Notes: a model not told the origin generated them from the letters alone. Positions 17,628 to 26,354 are shown, counted from the first letter of the stretch. The stretch is 64,000 bases of DNA from Hyphomicrobium album (GCF_009708035.1 NZ_WMBQ01000001.1:124001-188000), one strand, 5' to 3'. Numbers and translations are program-made.

Positions 17628-18260
17628 TCAGAACTTGGCCAGCACCACTTCGTCGGAAGGACCGGGTACTTTTTCCCAGGCGCCGGCGATGGCCGGTACG
17701 ATCTTCTCGGCGCCATCCACGACCGTGAAGCTCACGTCGAGACCGGGCCGGATGAAGGTGTCGGCCTTCATGTGGGTCAGCAGGCTGAGGAAGGGCGTCC
17801 AGAAGCCGTCGATGTTGGCGACGACGACGGGCTTCGTATGCCGGCCGAGCTGCACCCAGGTCAGTTGCTCGACGAGTTCCTCCAGTGTGCCGACGCCGCC
17901 GGGCAGCGCCACGAAGGCATCCGAGCGATCGAACATCAGCCGTTTGCGCTGGTGCATGTCCTCGGTGACGATGATCTCGTCGATGTCGCGCATCATTGCT
18001 TCCTTCTCGACAAGGAAGCCGGGAATAATGCCGGTGACGCGGCCGCCGTGGTCGACCGTGGCGCGCGCCACCTCGCCCATGAGGCCGAGGCTGCCGCCGC
18101 CGTAGACGAGGCCGATGTTATTGGCGGCGAGCGCGGCACCGAGCTTCTGCGCCGCTTCCCTGTAGGCTGGGTTGAGGCCCAGCCCCGAGCCGCAGTACAC
18201 GCACACATTGCGCGTGCCTTCCGCGGTCTTCTTCTTTCCATTCAACTGCTTTTTGCTCAT
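17628..18260 (-). CDS. LOG family protein (cytokinin riboside 5'-monophosphate phosphoribohydrolase type)
   Basis: 210 residues with the LOG/TIGR00730 fold. The signatures are VCVYCGSGLG near the start, GLVYGGGSLGLMG (about 50-62), the R-K segment EDMHQRKRLMFDRSDAF, and the catalytic PGGVGTLEE (about 115-125). Members hydrolyse nucleoside 5'-monophosphates to free base and ribose 5-phosphate; in plants and some bacteria this releases cytokinins. The physiological substrate here is unknown. The N-terminus MSKKQLNGKKK is a short basic extension. It converges on dsbB and appears monocistronic. Confidence 0.88.
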   Translation of the reverse strand: MSKKQLNGKKKTAEGTRNVCVYCGSGLGLNPAYREAAQKLGAALAANNIGLVYGGGSLGLMGEVARATVDHGGRVTGIIPGFLVEKEAMMRDIDEIIVTEDMHQRKRLMFDRSDAFVALPGGVGTLEELVEQLTWVQLGRHTKPVVVANIDGFWTPFLSLLTHMKADTFIRPGLDVSFTVVDGAEKIVPAIAGAWEKVPGPSDEVVLAKF

Positions 18261-18514
18261 TCAACTTCCGTCGTTTCAAACAAATTCCCCCGCATGGGGA
18301 GGAGTAATATGGGTATTCGTGGGCCGTGTGACAGCACCGCCGGACCCCGCAGCAAGCCTCGCTCCGTTATCCGATTTTTTGATGTCGGTTTGGCGGTGTG
18401 CGGGAGTTGTGCTTAATGGGATACCGTAGCTAGGCGGCAGTCTCAGAGAACCGCCATAAACAACGGGTATCCCGCCGGTTCGGGGCGGCGGGAGCAGGGA
18501 CCGGGAAAACGCCG

Positions 18515-20239
18515 ATGACGGGTATGCGTTCCCTCTTCGTGCTGGCTATGCTCAGCACGCAAGGTGCCATCGCGGCCGAGAACGAGCCGCCGCAAGTGAC
18601 GCCGGCGCTGCGCCAGCGCGCCGAGGATCTGGCGGGCGCTGCCTCGCGACGCTTCTCCGACATCCTCGATGGCGGGCAGCGCGTTGAGATCGCGCAGGGT
18701 GCCCGATCGCAAGCCGCGAGCGGCGATCAAGCGCCGGCCACAGGCACGTTTGCGCCGGTGTGGAACTGGCTCTACCGGGCGCAGAAGTCCTACGACGACG
18801 TCGTCATCGCGCAGCTCAAGAACCCGAACGGTTGGACGGTCATCGTCCAGAAAGCTGGCGAGCCGGCTTCGCCGCCCAAGTCCGAGCCGGCACCAGAGGT
18901 AGAGCCCGCGCCGCAGCTCAAAGGTTGGAGCGGTCTCGTCGAGATGGTGCGTGACTGGCTAGCCCGCGCCAACCGCTCGTACCGGAACGAGATCGTCACG
19001 CCGCTACGCGAGCCGGGTGCCGCCGAGGTTCCGAGCGAGCTTGCGAAGCAGCCATCCTCCGCCGCGGAACCCGGCGACGAGATCAAACGCGGGGCCGAAG
19101 AAGAGGCGCAAGCACGCAGCCGGTCGTTGGCGGCAAAGCGCGCGGCCGAGGAAGACGACGCCAAGCGACGTGCGGAAGCCACCGGCCAAGCAAAGCAGCA
19201 AGGCGACGCAGCAGCCGCAAAGCGCGCCGCCGCCGAGGCAGAGGCCAAGCGCCGCGATGTGGAACAGGCGGCCGTCGCCGCGCGTCGCGCGGAAGATGAG
19301 AAACGTCGTATGGCCGCCGCCGAGGCCGAGCGCAAGGCCGTAGCGGAATTTCGCGCACGGCAGATCGAGGCTGCAGCCGAGGCACGCCGCAAGGCGGACG
19401 ACGACGCCCGCGCCGCGCGCGAGGCGAAAGCCAAGCGAGTCGCGGAAGAGGAGACGAAGCGCCGCGAGGCGGAGGCCAAGCGCCAGGCTGCGGAGGCGGA
19501 TGCCGCCGAGCGCAAGGCCGTCGCCGAGGCGGAAGCCGAGAGCAAGCGCAAGGCCGAGATTGAGGCCGAAGCAACGCGCCGATCGCAGGAAGCTGCAAAG
19601 GCCAAAGAGACCGAGCGCACGAAACGGGCCGAGCAGGCCAAAGAACCGGCGCGCGCCGACGTGACCGCGGTGCAGCCGGCACCATCGCCCGCCGCGCCCG
19701 CGCCGGACGCCAAGCCGTCAAGGCCATCGGGCGCGCCTGCGAGCGCACCACCAGCAACGCCGCCGCCACCGGTCGCCAAGGAGAGTTCAACGGTAGCGGC
19801 GGGAACTGCCACCGCCGGCAAGGACGAGAAACCCATCGCTCCCAAGCCCGAGCCGGAGGCATCGCCCAAGGCGCGCGAGGAGAGCGTCATTGCCGAGGCG
19901 CCGCCGCCCGTTGCCAAGAAGAAGTCGCTGAAGCGCTCGGCGACGACGTGGCGTTCCGGCAAGAAGCAGGCTTATGCCTACGGGCGAAAGAAACACCGCG
20001 CCTACAATCATCGCCAACCACGTCGAGCCAATACGCACGTCGGGAAGCGTCGCTGGGCGTCGTCGGAGCCGGTCCACGTCGAGCGCCGTTGCGCCTGCCG
20101 CTGCGGTGGCATCCTTAGCCGACCACGCAAGCACAAGCGGGTGATTTGGGGCGGCTACGCACCACCACGTGTGCACGGTTATAAGCATCGGGGCGGACGC
20201 CTTACCCATCGGCAGCGCCGTCACTATATCGACGAGTAG
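18515..20239 (+). CDS. Exported coiled-coil protein with basic C-terminus (TolA-like composition)
   Basis: 574 residues, no family recognised. A signal peptide spans about 1-21 (MTGMRSLFVLAML...AIAA|E). Two similar modules follow: WNWLYRAQKSYDDVVIAQLKNPNG (about 87) and VRDWLARANRSYRNEIVTPLREPG (about 147), an internal duplication. Residues about 190-375 are a long Ala/Glu/Lys/Arg helix typical of coiled coils and of TolA. A Pro/Ala linker (380-465) leads to a strongly basic tail rich in Lys, Arg, His and Tyr, with a Cys cluster RRCACRCGG. Such a layout could span the periplasm and bind cell wall or nucleic acid, which is inference. Confidence 0.7.
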   Translation: MTGMRSLFVLAMLSTQGAIAAENEPPQVTPALRQRAEDLAGAASRRFSDILDGGQRVEIAQGARSQAASGDQAPATGTFAPVWNWLYRAQKSYDDVVIAQLKNPNGWTVIVQKAGEPASPPKSEPAPEVEPAPQLKGWSGLVEMVRDWLARANRSYRNEIVTPLREPGAAEVPSELAKQPSSAAEPGDEIKRGAEEEAQARSRSLAAKRAAEEDDAKRRAEATGQAKQQGDAAAAKRAAAEAEAKRRDVEQAAVAARRAEDEKRRMAAAEAERKAVAEFRARQIEAAAEARRKADDDARAAREAKAKRVAEEETKRREAEAKRQAAEADAAERKAVAEAEAESKRKAEIEAEATRRSQEAAKAKETERTKRAEQAKEPARADVTAVQPAPSPAAPAPDAKPSRPSGAPASAPPATPPPPVAKESSTVAAGTATAGKDEKPIAPKPEPEASPKAREESVIAEAPPPVAKKKSLKRSATTWRSGKKQAYAYGRKKHRAYNHRQPRRANTHVGKRRWASSEPVHVERRCACRCGGILSRPRKHKRVIWGGYAPPRVHGYKHRGGRLTHRQRRHYIDE

Positions 20240-20343
20240 CCGGCGGCGACCGTGCAGTGTGCGCTGGCCGAGGCTCCTGGGTCGCCCGCTTGCATGCGCG
20301 CGTCCCGCATGCCAATAGCGGGTCATCCAGCCAAGCAGGTCTC

Positions 20344-22290
20344 ATGTCGTTTCCGCCAGCGATCCCGGCCGCACCCACTGACGAGCGCGAGGAGGACTAT
20401 CTCGCCGCGCGGACGTCGCATTGGGACGCGTTGATCGGCCTGCTGCCGCTGGTGTGGCCCGCGAACCGTCCCGACCTGCGCCGGCGCGTCGTCCTCGCGT
20501 TCGGCGTGCTGCTCATTGCCAAGCTCGTTACCGTCGCTGTGCCCGTATTCTACAAGGATGCGACCGACCTTCTGACGGCTGCAGCCGCCAAGGGCGGCAC
20601 CCTCGACACCGGCACGAGCGTGATGCTCGCCGTAGGCATGCTCATTCTCGCCTACGGCACCGGCCGCGTGCTGATGATGGGCCTGACGCAGGTGCGCGAC
20701 ATCATTTTCACCGAGGTCGGCCAGAACGCGGTGCGCCAGCTCAACAACCGGACATTCGAGCATCTGCACCGGCTATCGCTGCGCTTTCACCTCGAGCGGC
20801 GCACGGGCGGCCTGTCGCGGGTCATCGAGCGGGCGACGCGTGGCGTCGAGCTCATCATCCGCATGGGCATCTTGAACGTCGTGCCGACGGCGCTGGAACT
20901 GCTGCTCGTGTCGGGCATGCTGCTCTACTATTTCGATTGGCGCTACGTCGCGATCATGTACGCGACGGTCGCCGCCTACATGTGGTTCACCTTTGCCGCC
21001 AGCGAGCGCCGCATCGCCATCCGCCGGGAGATGAACGACAGCGATACGGAGGCAAATACCAAGGCGATCGACAGCCTGTTGAACTTCGAGACCGTGAAGT
21101 ACTTCGGCAACGAGGGCCTCGAGGCACGCCGCTTCGACAGTTCCATGGCGCGTTACGAGCAGGCGGCCATCAAGACCTTCCGCTCGCTCGGAATACTCAA
21201 TACCGGCCAGATGCTGATCTTCACGGTCGGCATGACGGCGTGCATGCTGCTCGCCGCGCAAGGCATCGTCGCGGGCACGCATTCGGTCGGCGAGTTCGTG
21301 ATGATCAACGCGCTGCTGATCCAGCTCTACATGCCGCTGAATTTCTTGGGCATGGTGTATCGCGAGATCAAGCAGGGGCTCGTCGATCTCGAGGCCATGT
21401 TCGCGCTGCTCGGCGAGCGGCCGGAGATCAAGGATCGGCCCGGCGCCAAGCCGCTCGTGGTGGACAAGGGCGAGATCCGCTTCGATCACGTGACGTTCGC
21501 CTACGACGCGGGCAGCCGCCAGGTGCTGAAGGACGTCTCGTTCGCGATTCCCGCCGGCAAGATGGTGGCGATCGTCGGTCCCTCGGGCGCCGGCAAGTCG
21601 ACGATCGGCCGCATCCTCTTCCGCTTCTACGACATCGAAAGCGGCAGGGTGACAATCGACGGGCAGGACATTCGCGACGTTACGCAGAAGAGCCTACGCG
21701 CCGCCATCGGCGTCGTGCCGCAAGACAGCGTGCTCTTCAACGACACGATCTTCTACAACGTCAAGTATGGGCGCCCGGAAGCGACCGACGAAGAGGTCTA
21801 CGCCGCGGCACGTCTGGCGCAGATCGATACCTTCATACGGACGCTTCCCGATGGCTATAAAACGATGGTCGGCGAGCGCGGCCTAAAGCTGTCTGGCGGC
21901 GAGAAGCAGCGCGTCGCCATTGCCCGGACGATTCTCAAGGGACCACCGATCCTCATCCTCGACGAGGCGACCAGCGCGCTCGACAGCCATACCGAGAAAG
22001 AGATACAGGACGCGCTCGATCAGGTGGCGCGCAACCGCACCTCACTCGTCATCGCCCACCGGCTATCGACCATCGTGCACGCCGACAACATCCTTGTCAT
22101 CGACAAGGGACGGCTCGTCGAGCAGGGCACGCACGCGGAGCTGATGCACAAGGGCGGGCTCTATGCCAGCCTATGGACGCGGCAGCGACAGGCGGAGAAG
22201 GCCCGCGAGGAGCTGGCGCATGTTCTCGAGGATGCCGAGCGGGAAGGCGCGCTGCGCGCCGAGGATATTCGGCTCATGACGGCGAAGTAG
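20344..22290 (+). CDS. Atm1/HMT-type ABC exporter (fused permease-ATPase)
   Basis: 648-residue half-transporter of the Atm1 family, which in mitochondria and alphaproteobacteria exports glutathione-linked compounds and links to Fe-S assembly and heavy-metal tolerance. About six transmembrane helices (60-330) include the family-typical LLNFETVKYFGNE loop. The ATPase has Walker A GPSGAGKST (about 412), signature LSGGEKQRVAIART (about 516), Walker B ILILDEATSALD (about 536) and the H-loop AHRLSTI. The longer frame (20257) adds 29 residues without transporter features; ATG 20344 (MSFPPAIP) is chosen. A terminator hairpin follows. Confidence 0.92.
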   Translation: MSFPPAIPAAPTDEREEDYLAARTSHWDALIGLLPLVWPANRPDLRRRVVLAFGVLLIAKLVTVAVPVFYKDATDLLTAAAAKGGTLDTGTSVMLAVGMLILAYGTGRVLMMGLTQVRDIIFTEVGQNAVRQLNNRTFEHLHRLSLRFHLERRTGGLSRVIERATRGVELIIRMGILNVVPTALELLLVSGMLLYYFDWRYVAIMYATVAAYMWFTFAASERRIAIRREMNDSDTEANTKAIDSLLNFETVKYFGNEGLEARRFDSSMARYEQAAIKTFRSLGILNTGQMLIFTVGMTACMLLAAQGIVAGTHSVGEFVMINALLIQLYMPLNFLGMVYREIKQGLVDLEAMFALLGERPEIKDRPGAKPLVVDKGEIRFDHVTFAYDAGSRQVLKDVSFAIPAGKMVAIVGPSGAGKSTIGRILFRFYDIESGRVTIDGQDIRDVTQKSLRAAIGVVPQDSVLFNDTIFYNVKYGRPEATDEEVYAAARLAQIDTFIRTLPDGYKTMVGERGLKLSGGEKQRVAIARTILKGPPILILDEATSALDSHTEKEIQDALDQVARNRTSLVIAHRLSTIVHADNILVIDKGRLVEQGTHAELMHKGGLYASLWTRQRQAEKAREELAHVLEDAEREGALRAEDIRLMTAK

Positions 22291-22306
22291 GGCTGCGCAA
22301 AAGAGT

Positions 22307-22333
22307 AGCCGGCCGCCTGGGGGACGGCCGGCT
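22307..22333 (+). terminator. Intrinsic terminator after the ABC exporter
   Basis: Perfect 9-bp arms AGCCGGCCG and CGGCCGGCT with a 9-base loop, followed by TTT, 17 bp past the exporter stop. It may also serve the convergent pseudoazurin gene. Confidence 0.75.
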
Positions 22334-22392
22334 TTCGGGTAGACGGCGAACGGGTTGCCATCCAGGGATCGTCGTCAACCCAATCTCTCGCC

Positions 22393-22836
22393 CTACGGCG
22401 TGATCTGCTTCACCAGCTCGTCCCAACGCTTCTTGGCGCCACCCGGGGCCTTGAAAGCATCGAGCTGGGCCTTGTTGGTCGGCTCGCCGGCGACGATCAG
22501 CGCCACCATGCCCATCGTGAAGTGCGGGTGGCACTTGATGCCGTAGAATCCGGGCTTCTCCACGACGAACTCGGCGTCCTGGTTCATCTCCCCCTTCAGC
22601 GGTTCGACGCCCTCCGGCCAGACTTCAGTAATCGCCTCGGCGTTGTGGTTCTTGTCCACGAGCACGAACTTCACCGTGTCGCCCGGCGCCACCTTCAGGA
22701 AGTCGGGTTCGAACACCATGAATTTGCCCTTGCCGTTGGTGTTCTTGATCTTGATCTCGTGTTCGGCGGCGAGCGCGGCAAAGCTGCTCAGCGCGACCGT
22801 AAGCGCGGCGATGGAAGTGAGCGTCACGAACTTCAT
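22393..22836 (-). CDS. Pseudoazurin (type 1 copper electron carrier)
   Basis: 147-residue periplasmic cupredoxin. The signal peptide ends at ALA|AEHEIKI (about residue 23). All four copper ligands of pseudoazurin are seen with correct spacing: His64 (KNHNAE), Cys102, His105 and Met110 (CHPHFTMGM). The two-helix C-terminal extension (about 120-147) also marks pseudoazurin rather than amicyanin or azurin. Pseudoazurins pass electrons to nitrite or nitrous oxide reductases and can accept electrons from Sox enzymes. With soxYZ and fccB nearby, an electron-transfer role in sulfur oxidation is plausible but inferred. A perfect palindrome sits 15 bp upstream of the start. Confidence 0.93.
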   Translation of the reverse strand: MKFVTLTSIAALTVALSSFAALAAEHEIKIKNTNGKGKFMVFEPDFLKVAPGDTVKFVLVDKNHNAEAITEVWPEGVEPLKGEMNQDAEFVVEKPGFYGIKCHPHFTMGMVALIVAGEPTNKAQLDAFKAPGGAKKRWDELVKQITP

Positions 22837-22850
22837 CAGGCGTCCCCATC

Positions 22851-22877
22851 ATTTCTATACCGCGAAAGTATAGAAAT
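22851..22877. promoter_or_regulatory. Perfect palindrome upstream of pseudoazurin
   Basis: Arms ATTTCTATAC and GTATAGAAAT (10 bp each, no mismatch) with a 7-base spacer CGCGAAA. It stands out as an AT-rich block in a GC-rich setting, immediately upstream of the pseudoazurin ribosome site. It could be a repressor operator or a 5'-UTR hairpin. Confidence 0.65.
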
Positions 22878-22998
22878 AGAGTCCGCCCGTCAATGCGGCC
22901 AACATGTCGCGGGCATAGGTTCCGGGTCCAATTACCACGTTAGGCTGACAGCAGGCCCGTTGATCTAGAACTGGTGCGGCAGCAGGCAGGACGGTGGA

Positions 22999-23751
22999 AT
23001 GTCGGAGCAACTCAAGCTCTGGATCGAGGTGCAAGCGCGTCAATTGGGCGATGCCGTTGCCCGTCTGGCGACGCTGATCGGCCGAACGCTGCTGATTGCT
23101 TGGGACCTCATCCGGCCGGCGCTCGTCCTTGCGCTCAACGTTCTCGCCGCGCTGATCCTGCTGTTCGAGGAGTGGGGATGGCGCCCGCTATCGAATCTTG
23201 TTGCTCAGCTCGCGCGCTTCCCCTTGTGGGCGAGAACGGAGCTGTGGATCGCGGGACTGCCCCCCTACGGGGCGCTTCTGGCGCTCGGGGTGCCGAGCGC
23301 CATTCTCATTCCCGCCAAGCTGCTCGGTGTGTTTTTGCTGGCGACCGGCCACATCGTCAGCGCGACGATCGTGATCGTCGCCGCCAAGCTCGCCTCGACC
23401 GCGCTCATCGCCCGCATCTTCCTGCTGACCAGGCCAGCGCTGATGCAGATCGAATGGTTTGCGCGCGCCTACGAGATCTTCGTGCCCTGGCAGGAGGCGC
23501 TGTTCGCGCGCATCCGTGCCTCGTGGGCTTGGCGTTACGGACGTATCGTCAAATGGCGGGTGAGCAACTACCTGCGCGCAAGCTGGCGGCAGCTGCGCCC
23601 ACGCCTCGATGCCGCGTGGCACGATGTTCGCCCGCGCATGATGCGGGTGCGCGAGTGGTTGCGCCATTCTGCACAGGCGCTCGGTGCACGCATCGCCTCG
23701 TTGCGGACGACCGAGCCGCGCCGTCTCCCGCCGCCCGACGCGCCGCGCTAG
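22999..23751 (+). CDS. Conserved multi-helix membrane protein
   Basis: 250 residues, function unknown. Hydrophobic helices lie at about 25-52, 88-112 and 115-150; the loop motif PSAILIPAKLLGVFLLATGHIVSA and the following ALIARIFLLTRPALM resemble conserved alphaproteobacterial membrane proteins without an assigned role. The C-terminal third (170-250) is rich in Arg and Trp and probably cytoplasmic. It is divergent from pseudoazurin. Its stop codon overlaps the soxZ stop on the other strand by three bases, so no terminator separates them. Confidence 0.65.
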   Translation: MSEQLKLWIEVQARQLGDAVARLATLIGRTLLIAWDLIRPALVLALNVLAALILLFEEWGWRPLSNLVAQLARFPLWARTELWIAGLPPYGALLALGVPSAILIPAKLLGVFLLATGHIVSATIVIVAAKLASTALIARIFLLTRPALMQIEWFARAYEIFVPWQEALFARIRASWAWRYGRIVKWRVSNYLRASWRQLRPRLDAAWHDVRPRMMRVREWLRHSAQALGARIASLRTTEPRRLPPPDAPR

Positions 23752-24074
23752 GCGACGCTGAGCGGGACCTTTTCGACTGTCGTTGTGCCGGCGTCATCGA
23801 GCCAGGTCAGCGTCAGCGTGCCGGGACCCGGCACCTTCATGAAAAAGGCGATGTAGGGATTGGCGGCGATGCCCGAGCCGAGCGTCGCGGAGAACACTTC
23901 CTCGCCTTCGAAGGTCGCCGTGAAGGTGTGGATGATGTTGCGCGGGATTATCTTGCCCGTGCCGTCCTTGCGGTTGCCCGTCTCCATGACGTGCGTGGCG
24001 AGCGTCTTGACCTCGATGATCTGACCCGGATTGATCGCCTCTGGCAGCTTGATGCGCGGCGGCTTCTTCATCAT
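23748..24074 (-). CDS. soxZ: Thiosulfate oxidation carrier complex protein SoxZ
   Basis: 108 residues matching SoxZ, the partner that with SoxY forms the periplasmic carrier on which sulfur substrates are bound and oxidised. The typical core is RIKLPEAINPGQIIEVKTLATHVMETG, the middle strand FTATFEGEEVF, and the end LTLTWLDDAG. SoxZ has no signal peptide and is normally exported as a complex with Tat-targeted SoxY; none is seen here either. It lies 10 bp downstream of soxY and is clearly co-transcribed. Confidence 0.93.
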   Translation of the reverse strand: MMKKPPRIKLPEAINPGQIIEVKTLATHVMETGNRKDGTGKIIPRNIIHTFTATFEGEEVFSATLGSGIAANPYIAFFMKVPGPGTLTLTWLDDAGTTTVEKVPLSVA

Positions 24075-24084
24075 CGCGTGGTCC

Positions 24085-24552
24085 TCATATTCCGCAGCCC
24101 CCGACCTTCACGCTGACCTTGCGGCGCGTGACGAGGATGCGACCGTCGCTCAGCTCGGCGACGGCGACGACGTCCTGCGTCTTGGCGAGGCGCATGCGGC
24201 TCGTCACCTGCGCTTTTCCCGACAGGAGAGTGAAGCGGAATGTTGCCACCGCGGCGCGCGGGTTGGCTGTCGACAGGATATGCACGGCTCTGACGTTGCT
24301 TTCAGCCGTCATCGGGCTGTCGACCGCGAGCGCCACGGGCACATAGTCGCCGTTCTCGACTTGATCCGGTAGGTCGAATGTCAGGCCGCTGCTCTGGGGT
24401 GCCGACTTTCCGACAAGAGCGTCGAACGCCGCTTTGAACTCGGCGCTCTCGGTGGCGACATCTTCTGGCGCGGCTGCGCGGAGACTATCGACACGCGCCA
24501 TGAGGAGGGTGGCCGCGCCTGCGGTCAGCATAAACGTGCGCCGGTCTAGCAC
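24085..24552 (-). CDS. soxY: Thiosulfate oxidation carrier protein SoxY
   Basis: 155 residues from GTG 24552, which follows GAGGAAAT. The N-terminus LDRRTFMLTAGAATLL is a twin-arginine signal (RRTFML), as expected for SoxY. The C-terminal Cys that carries sulfur intermediates on a swinging arm is present, but the usual GGCGG terminus reads GGCGI. The in-frame extension upstream of 24552 overlaps the divergent fccB start and is not protein-like. It forms a two-gene unit with soxZ. SoxXA, SoxB and SoxCD are not in the window, so the carrier must work with enzymes encoded elsewhere or with fccB alone. Confidence 0.92.
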   Translation of the reverse strand: MLDRRTFMLTAGAATLLMARVDSLRAAAPEDVATESAEFKAAFDALVGKSAPQSSGLTFDLPDQVENGDYVPVALAVDSPMTAESNVRAVHILSTANPRAAVATFRFTLLSGKAQVTSRMRLAKTQDVVAVAELSDGRILVTRRKVSVKVGGCGI

Positions 24553-24651
24553 CTTAGTATTTCCTCGAGTCACAAACCCAACCGCTTGTTGCCCGGGCTT
24601 CGTCGCCCAGAGTACGATACCGGCAACGAAGGGCCGGCAAAAGGCACCAGA

Positions 24652-25968
24652 ATGATAGATCGCAGGGAGTTCGGGCAGCTCCTCGGGGGAACGGCGTTGG
24701 CGGCGGCCTCGCCCCGTTGGATCGCCGCCCCGGCATTGGCGAAGGGTGGCGCCAAGGTCGTCATCGTCGGTGGCGGGGCAGGTGGCGGAACCGTCGCGCG
24801 CATCATCAAGACCGAGGCGCCGCAGATCGACGTGACGATCGTCGAGCAGCGTCCGATTTATACGTCTTGCTTCAACTCCAACCATTTCTTCGGCGGCTTC
24901 CGCAGCTTCGCGTCTCTGCAGCACTCCTATGACGGCTTGAAGAAGCTCGGCATCAACGTCGTCACCGACACGGCCACCGGCATCGATGCGGGCAAGAAAG
25001 CCGTCAATACCGCTGTCGGGACCACGCTGCCCTACGACCGGCTGGTGCTCTCACCCGGCATCGACTTCAAGTACGACGCTATCGAGGGCTACTCGGCCGC
25101 GGCATCAGAGATCATGCCGCACGCCTGGAAGGCGGGGCCGCAGACGCTCCTGCTGATGCGCCAGCTCGAGGCGATGGAGGACGGCGGCGTCGTCATCATG
25201 ACGGTACCGGGCAATCCGTACCGCTGCCCGCCGGGACCATACGAGCGGGCCTGCATGATCGCGCACTACCTAAAGACGCATAAGCCGAAGTCGAAGCTGG
25301 TCATCTTCGATGCCAAGCCGACGTTTTCCAAGCAGGGCGCCTTCGAGGAGGCGTTCGAACGCTACTACGCCGGCATCATCGACCTGAACCTCACGAACGA
25401 GATCGACGATTTCCGCGTCGTGAGGGTCGACCCGAAGGCGATGCAAGTCGAGACGGCATCCGGCACGAAGCTCAAGGGCGCCGTGGTCAACGTCATCCCG
25501 CCGCAGACGGCCGGCGCCATCGCCATTTCTGCCGGCTGCGCCGAGGGTGCCTGGTGTCCGATCAAGCCGGAGAACTTCGCCTCGGCGAAAGTCGATGGCG
25601 TCTACGTCATCGGCGACGCGGCCATCGCAGTCGAGATGCCGAAGTCCGCCTACACGGCCAATAGCCACGGCAAGGTCGTCGCCGCCGACATCCTGGCTGC
25701 ACTCGCCGGGAGCGATCCCGCTATCCCGCGCTATCGCAACACCTGCTGGTCGCTTCTCGCTGCCGAAGACTCCATCAAGATCGGCGCCGACTACACGCCG
25801 GGGGAGCACGACGGCAAACAGATCCTGGTTCCGGACCATCCCTTCGTTTCACAGAAGGGCGAGACGGCCGAGGTCCGCCGCAAAAACTATGCTGAAGGTC
25901 TCGCCTGGTATCACGCCATCATCGCCGATGCCTTCAACGACAATACGGCACTGACCCACAAGGGATAG
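24652..25968 (+). CDS. fccB: Flavocytochrome c sulfide dehydrogenase flavoprotein subunit (FccB/SoxF type)
   Basis: 438-residue FAD enzyme of the periplasm that oxidises sulfide. Start ATG 24652 follows AAAAGGCACC. A Tat signal opens it (MIDRREFGQLLGGTALAAAS). The FAD Rossmann motif is VVIVGGGAGGGTVARI (about 38-53). Redox Cys positions fit FccB: YTSCFNSNHFFGG and the second Cys in PYERACMIAHYLK. The C-terminal FAD-contact TGDAAIA-like sequence is VIGDAAIAVEMPKSAYTANSHG. Sulfide:quinone reductase is the main alternative, but the exported N-terminus and pairing with soxYZ favour FccB/SoxF. No cytochrome fccA is adjacent; pseudoazurin may take the electrons. It is divergent from soxY, with a 99-bp shared promoter region. 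Confidence 0.88.
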   Translation: MIDRREFGQLLGGTALAAASPRWIAAPALAKGGAKVVIVGGGAGGGTVARIIKTEAPQIDVTIVEQRPIYTSCFNSNHFFGGFRSFASLQHSYDGLKKLGINVVTDTATGIDAGKKAVNTAVGTTLPYDRLVLSPGIDFKYDAIEGYSAAASEIMPHAWKAGPQTLLLMRQLEAMEDGGVVIMTVPGNPYRCPPGPYERACMIAHYLKTHKPKSKLVIFDAKPTFSKQGAFEEAFERYYAGIIDLNLTNEIDDFRVVRVDPKAMQVETASGTKLKGAVVNVIPPQTAGAIAISAGCAEGAWCPIKPENFASAKVDGVYVIGDAAIAVEMPKSAYTANSHGKVVAADILAALAGSDPAIPRYRNTCWSLLAAEDSIKIGADYTPGEHDGKQILVPDHPFVSQKGETAEVRRKNYAEGLAWYHAIIADAFNDNTALTHKG

Positions 25969-26004
25969 CGATCCAAGCGGTGTTTGTGATGGTCCTCGCC
26001 CGGG

Positions 26005-26265
26005 CTAGCCGGAGGGCCAGCGCACCAAACCGGCGACGAGCAGCAGCGCAACGGCGCCGGCGGTGACGGCGATGATGTTGCCGAGCGTTGTCTCGATGTG
26101 GATGCCGAGCGCCCAAACGCCCGCCCCGGCGATGCCTGCGCCGAGGGTTCCGACAACTATGTTGCCGAGCAGCCCGAAGCCGTAGCCCTCGACGATGAGG
26201 CCGGCGAGCCAGCCCGAAACGGCGCCGATGAGGATCCAAGTCAAAAGATTCTCAAACCCGAGCAA
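26005..26265 (-). CDS. GlsB/YeaQ/YmgE family membrane protein
   Basis: 86-residue inner-membrane protein of the transglycosylase-associated/GlsB family. Three hydrophobic helices are rich in Gly: LTWILIGAVSGWLAGLIV, GLLGNIVVGTLGAGIAGAGVWAL and NIIAVTAGAVALLLVAGL. The GxxxG pattern and length are family-typical. Members are often induced by stress, but the molecular function is unknown. It converges on fccB with a 36-bp gap and is divergent from the SDR gene. Confidence 0.88.
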   Translation of the reverse strand: MLGFENLLTWILIGAVSGWLAGLIVEGYGFGLLGNIVVGTLGAGIAGAGVWALGIHIETTLGNIIAVTAGAVALLLVAGLVRWPSG

Positions 26266-26354
26266 ATCCCATCTCCGTTGCCACGCGTCCCACCTGCGAA
26301 CGTTTGGAGCGGCTCGTGCGTTGCTTAAGCGGCTGCAACATTGCGCGGGCTCGC

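Noticed and set aside
23748-23751. Overlap of membrane-protein and soxZ stops as a gene fusion or error
   Set aside because: Convergent genes with stops overlapping by three bases are normal; both proteins have typical C-termini.
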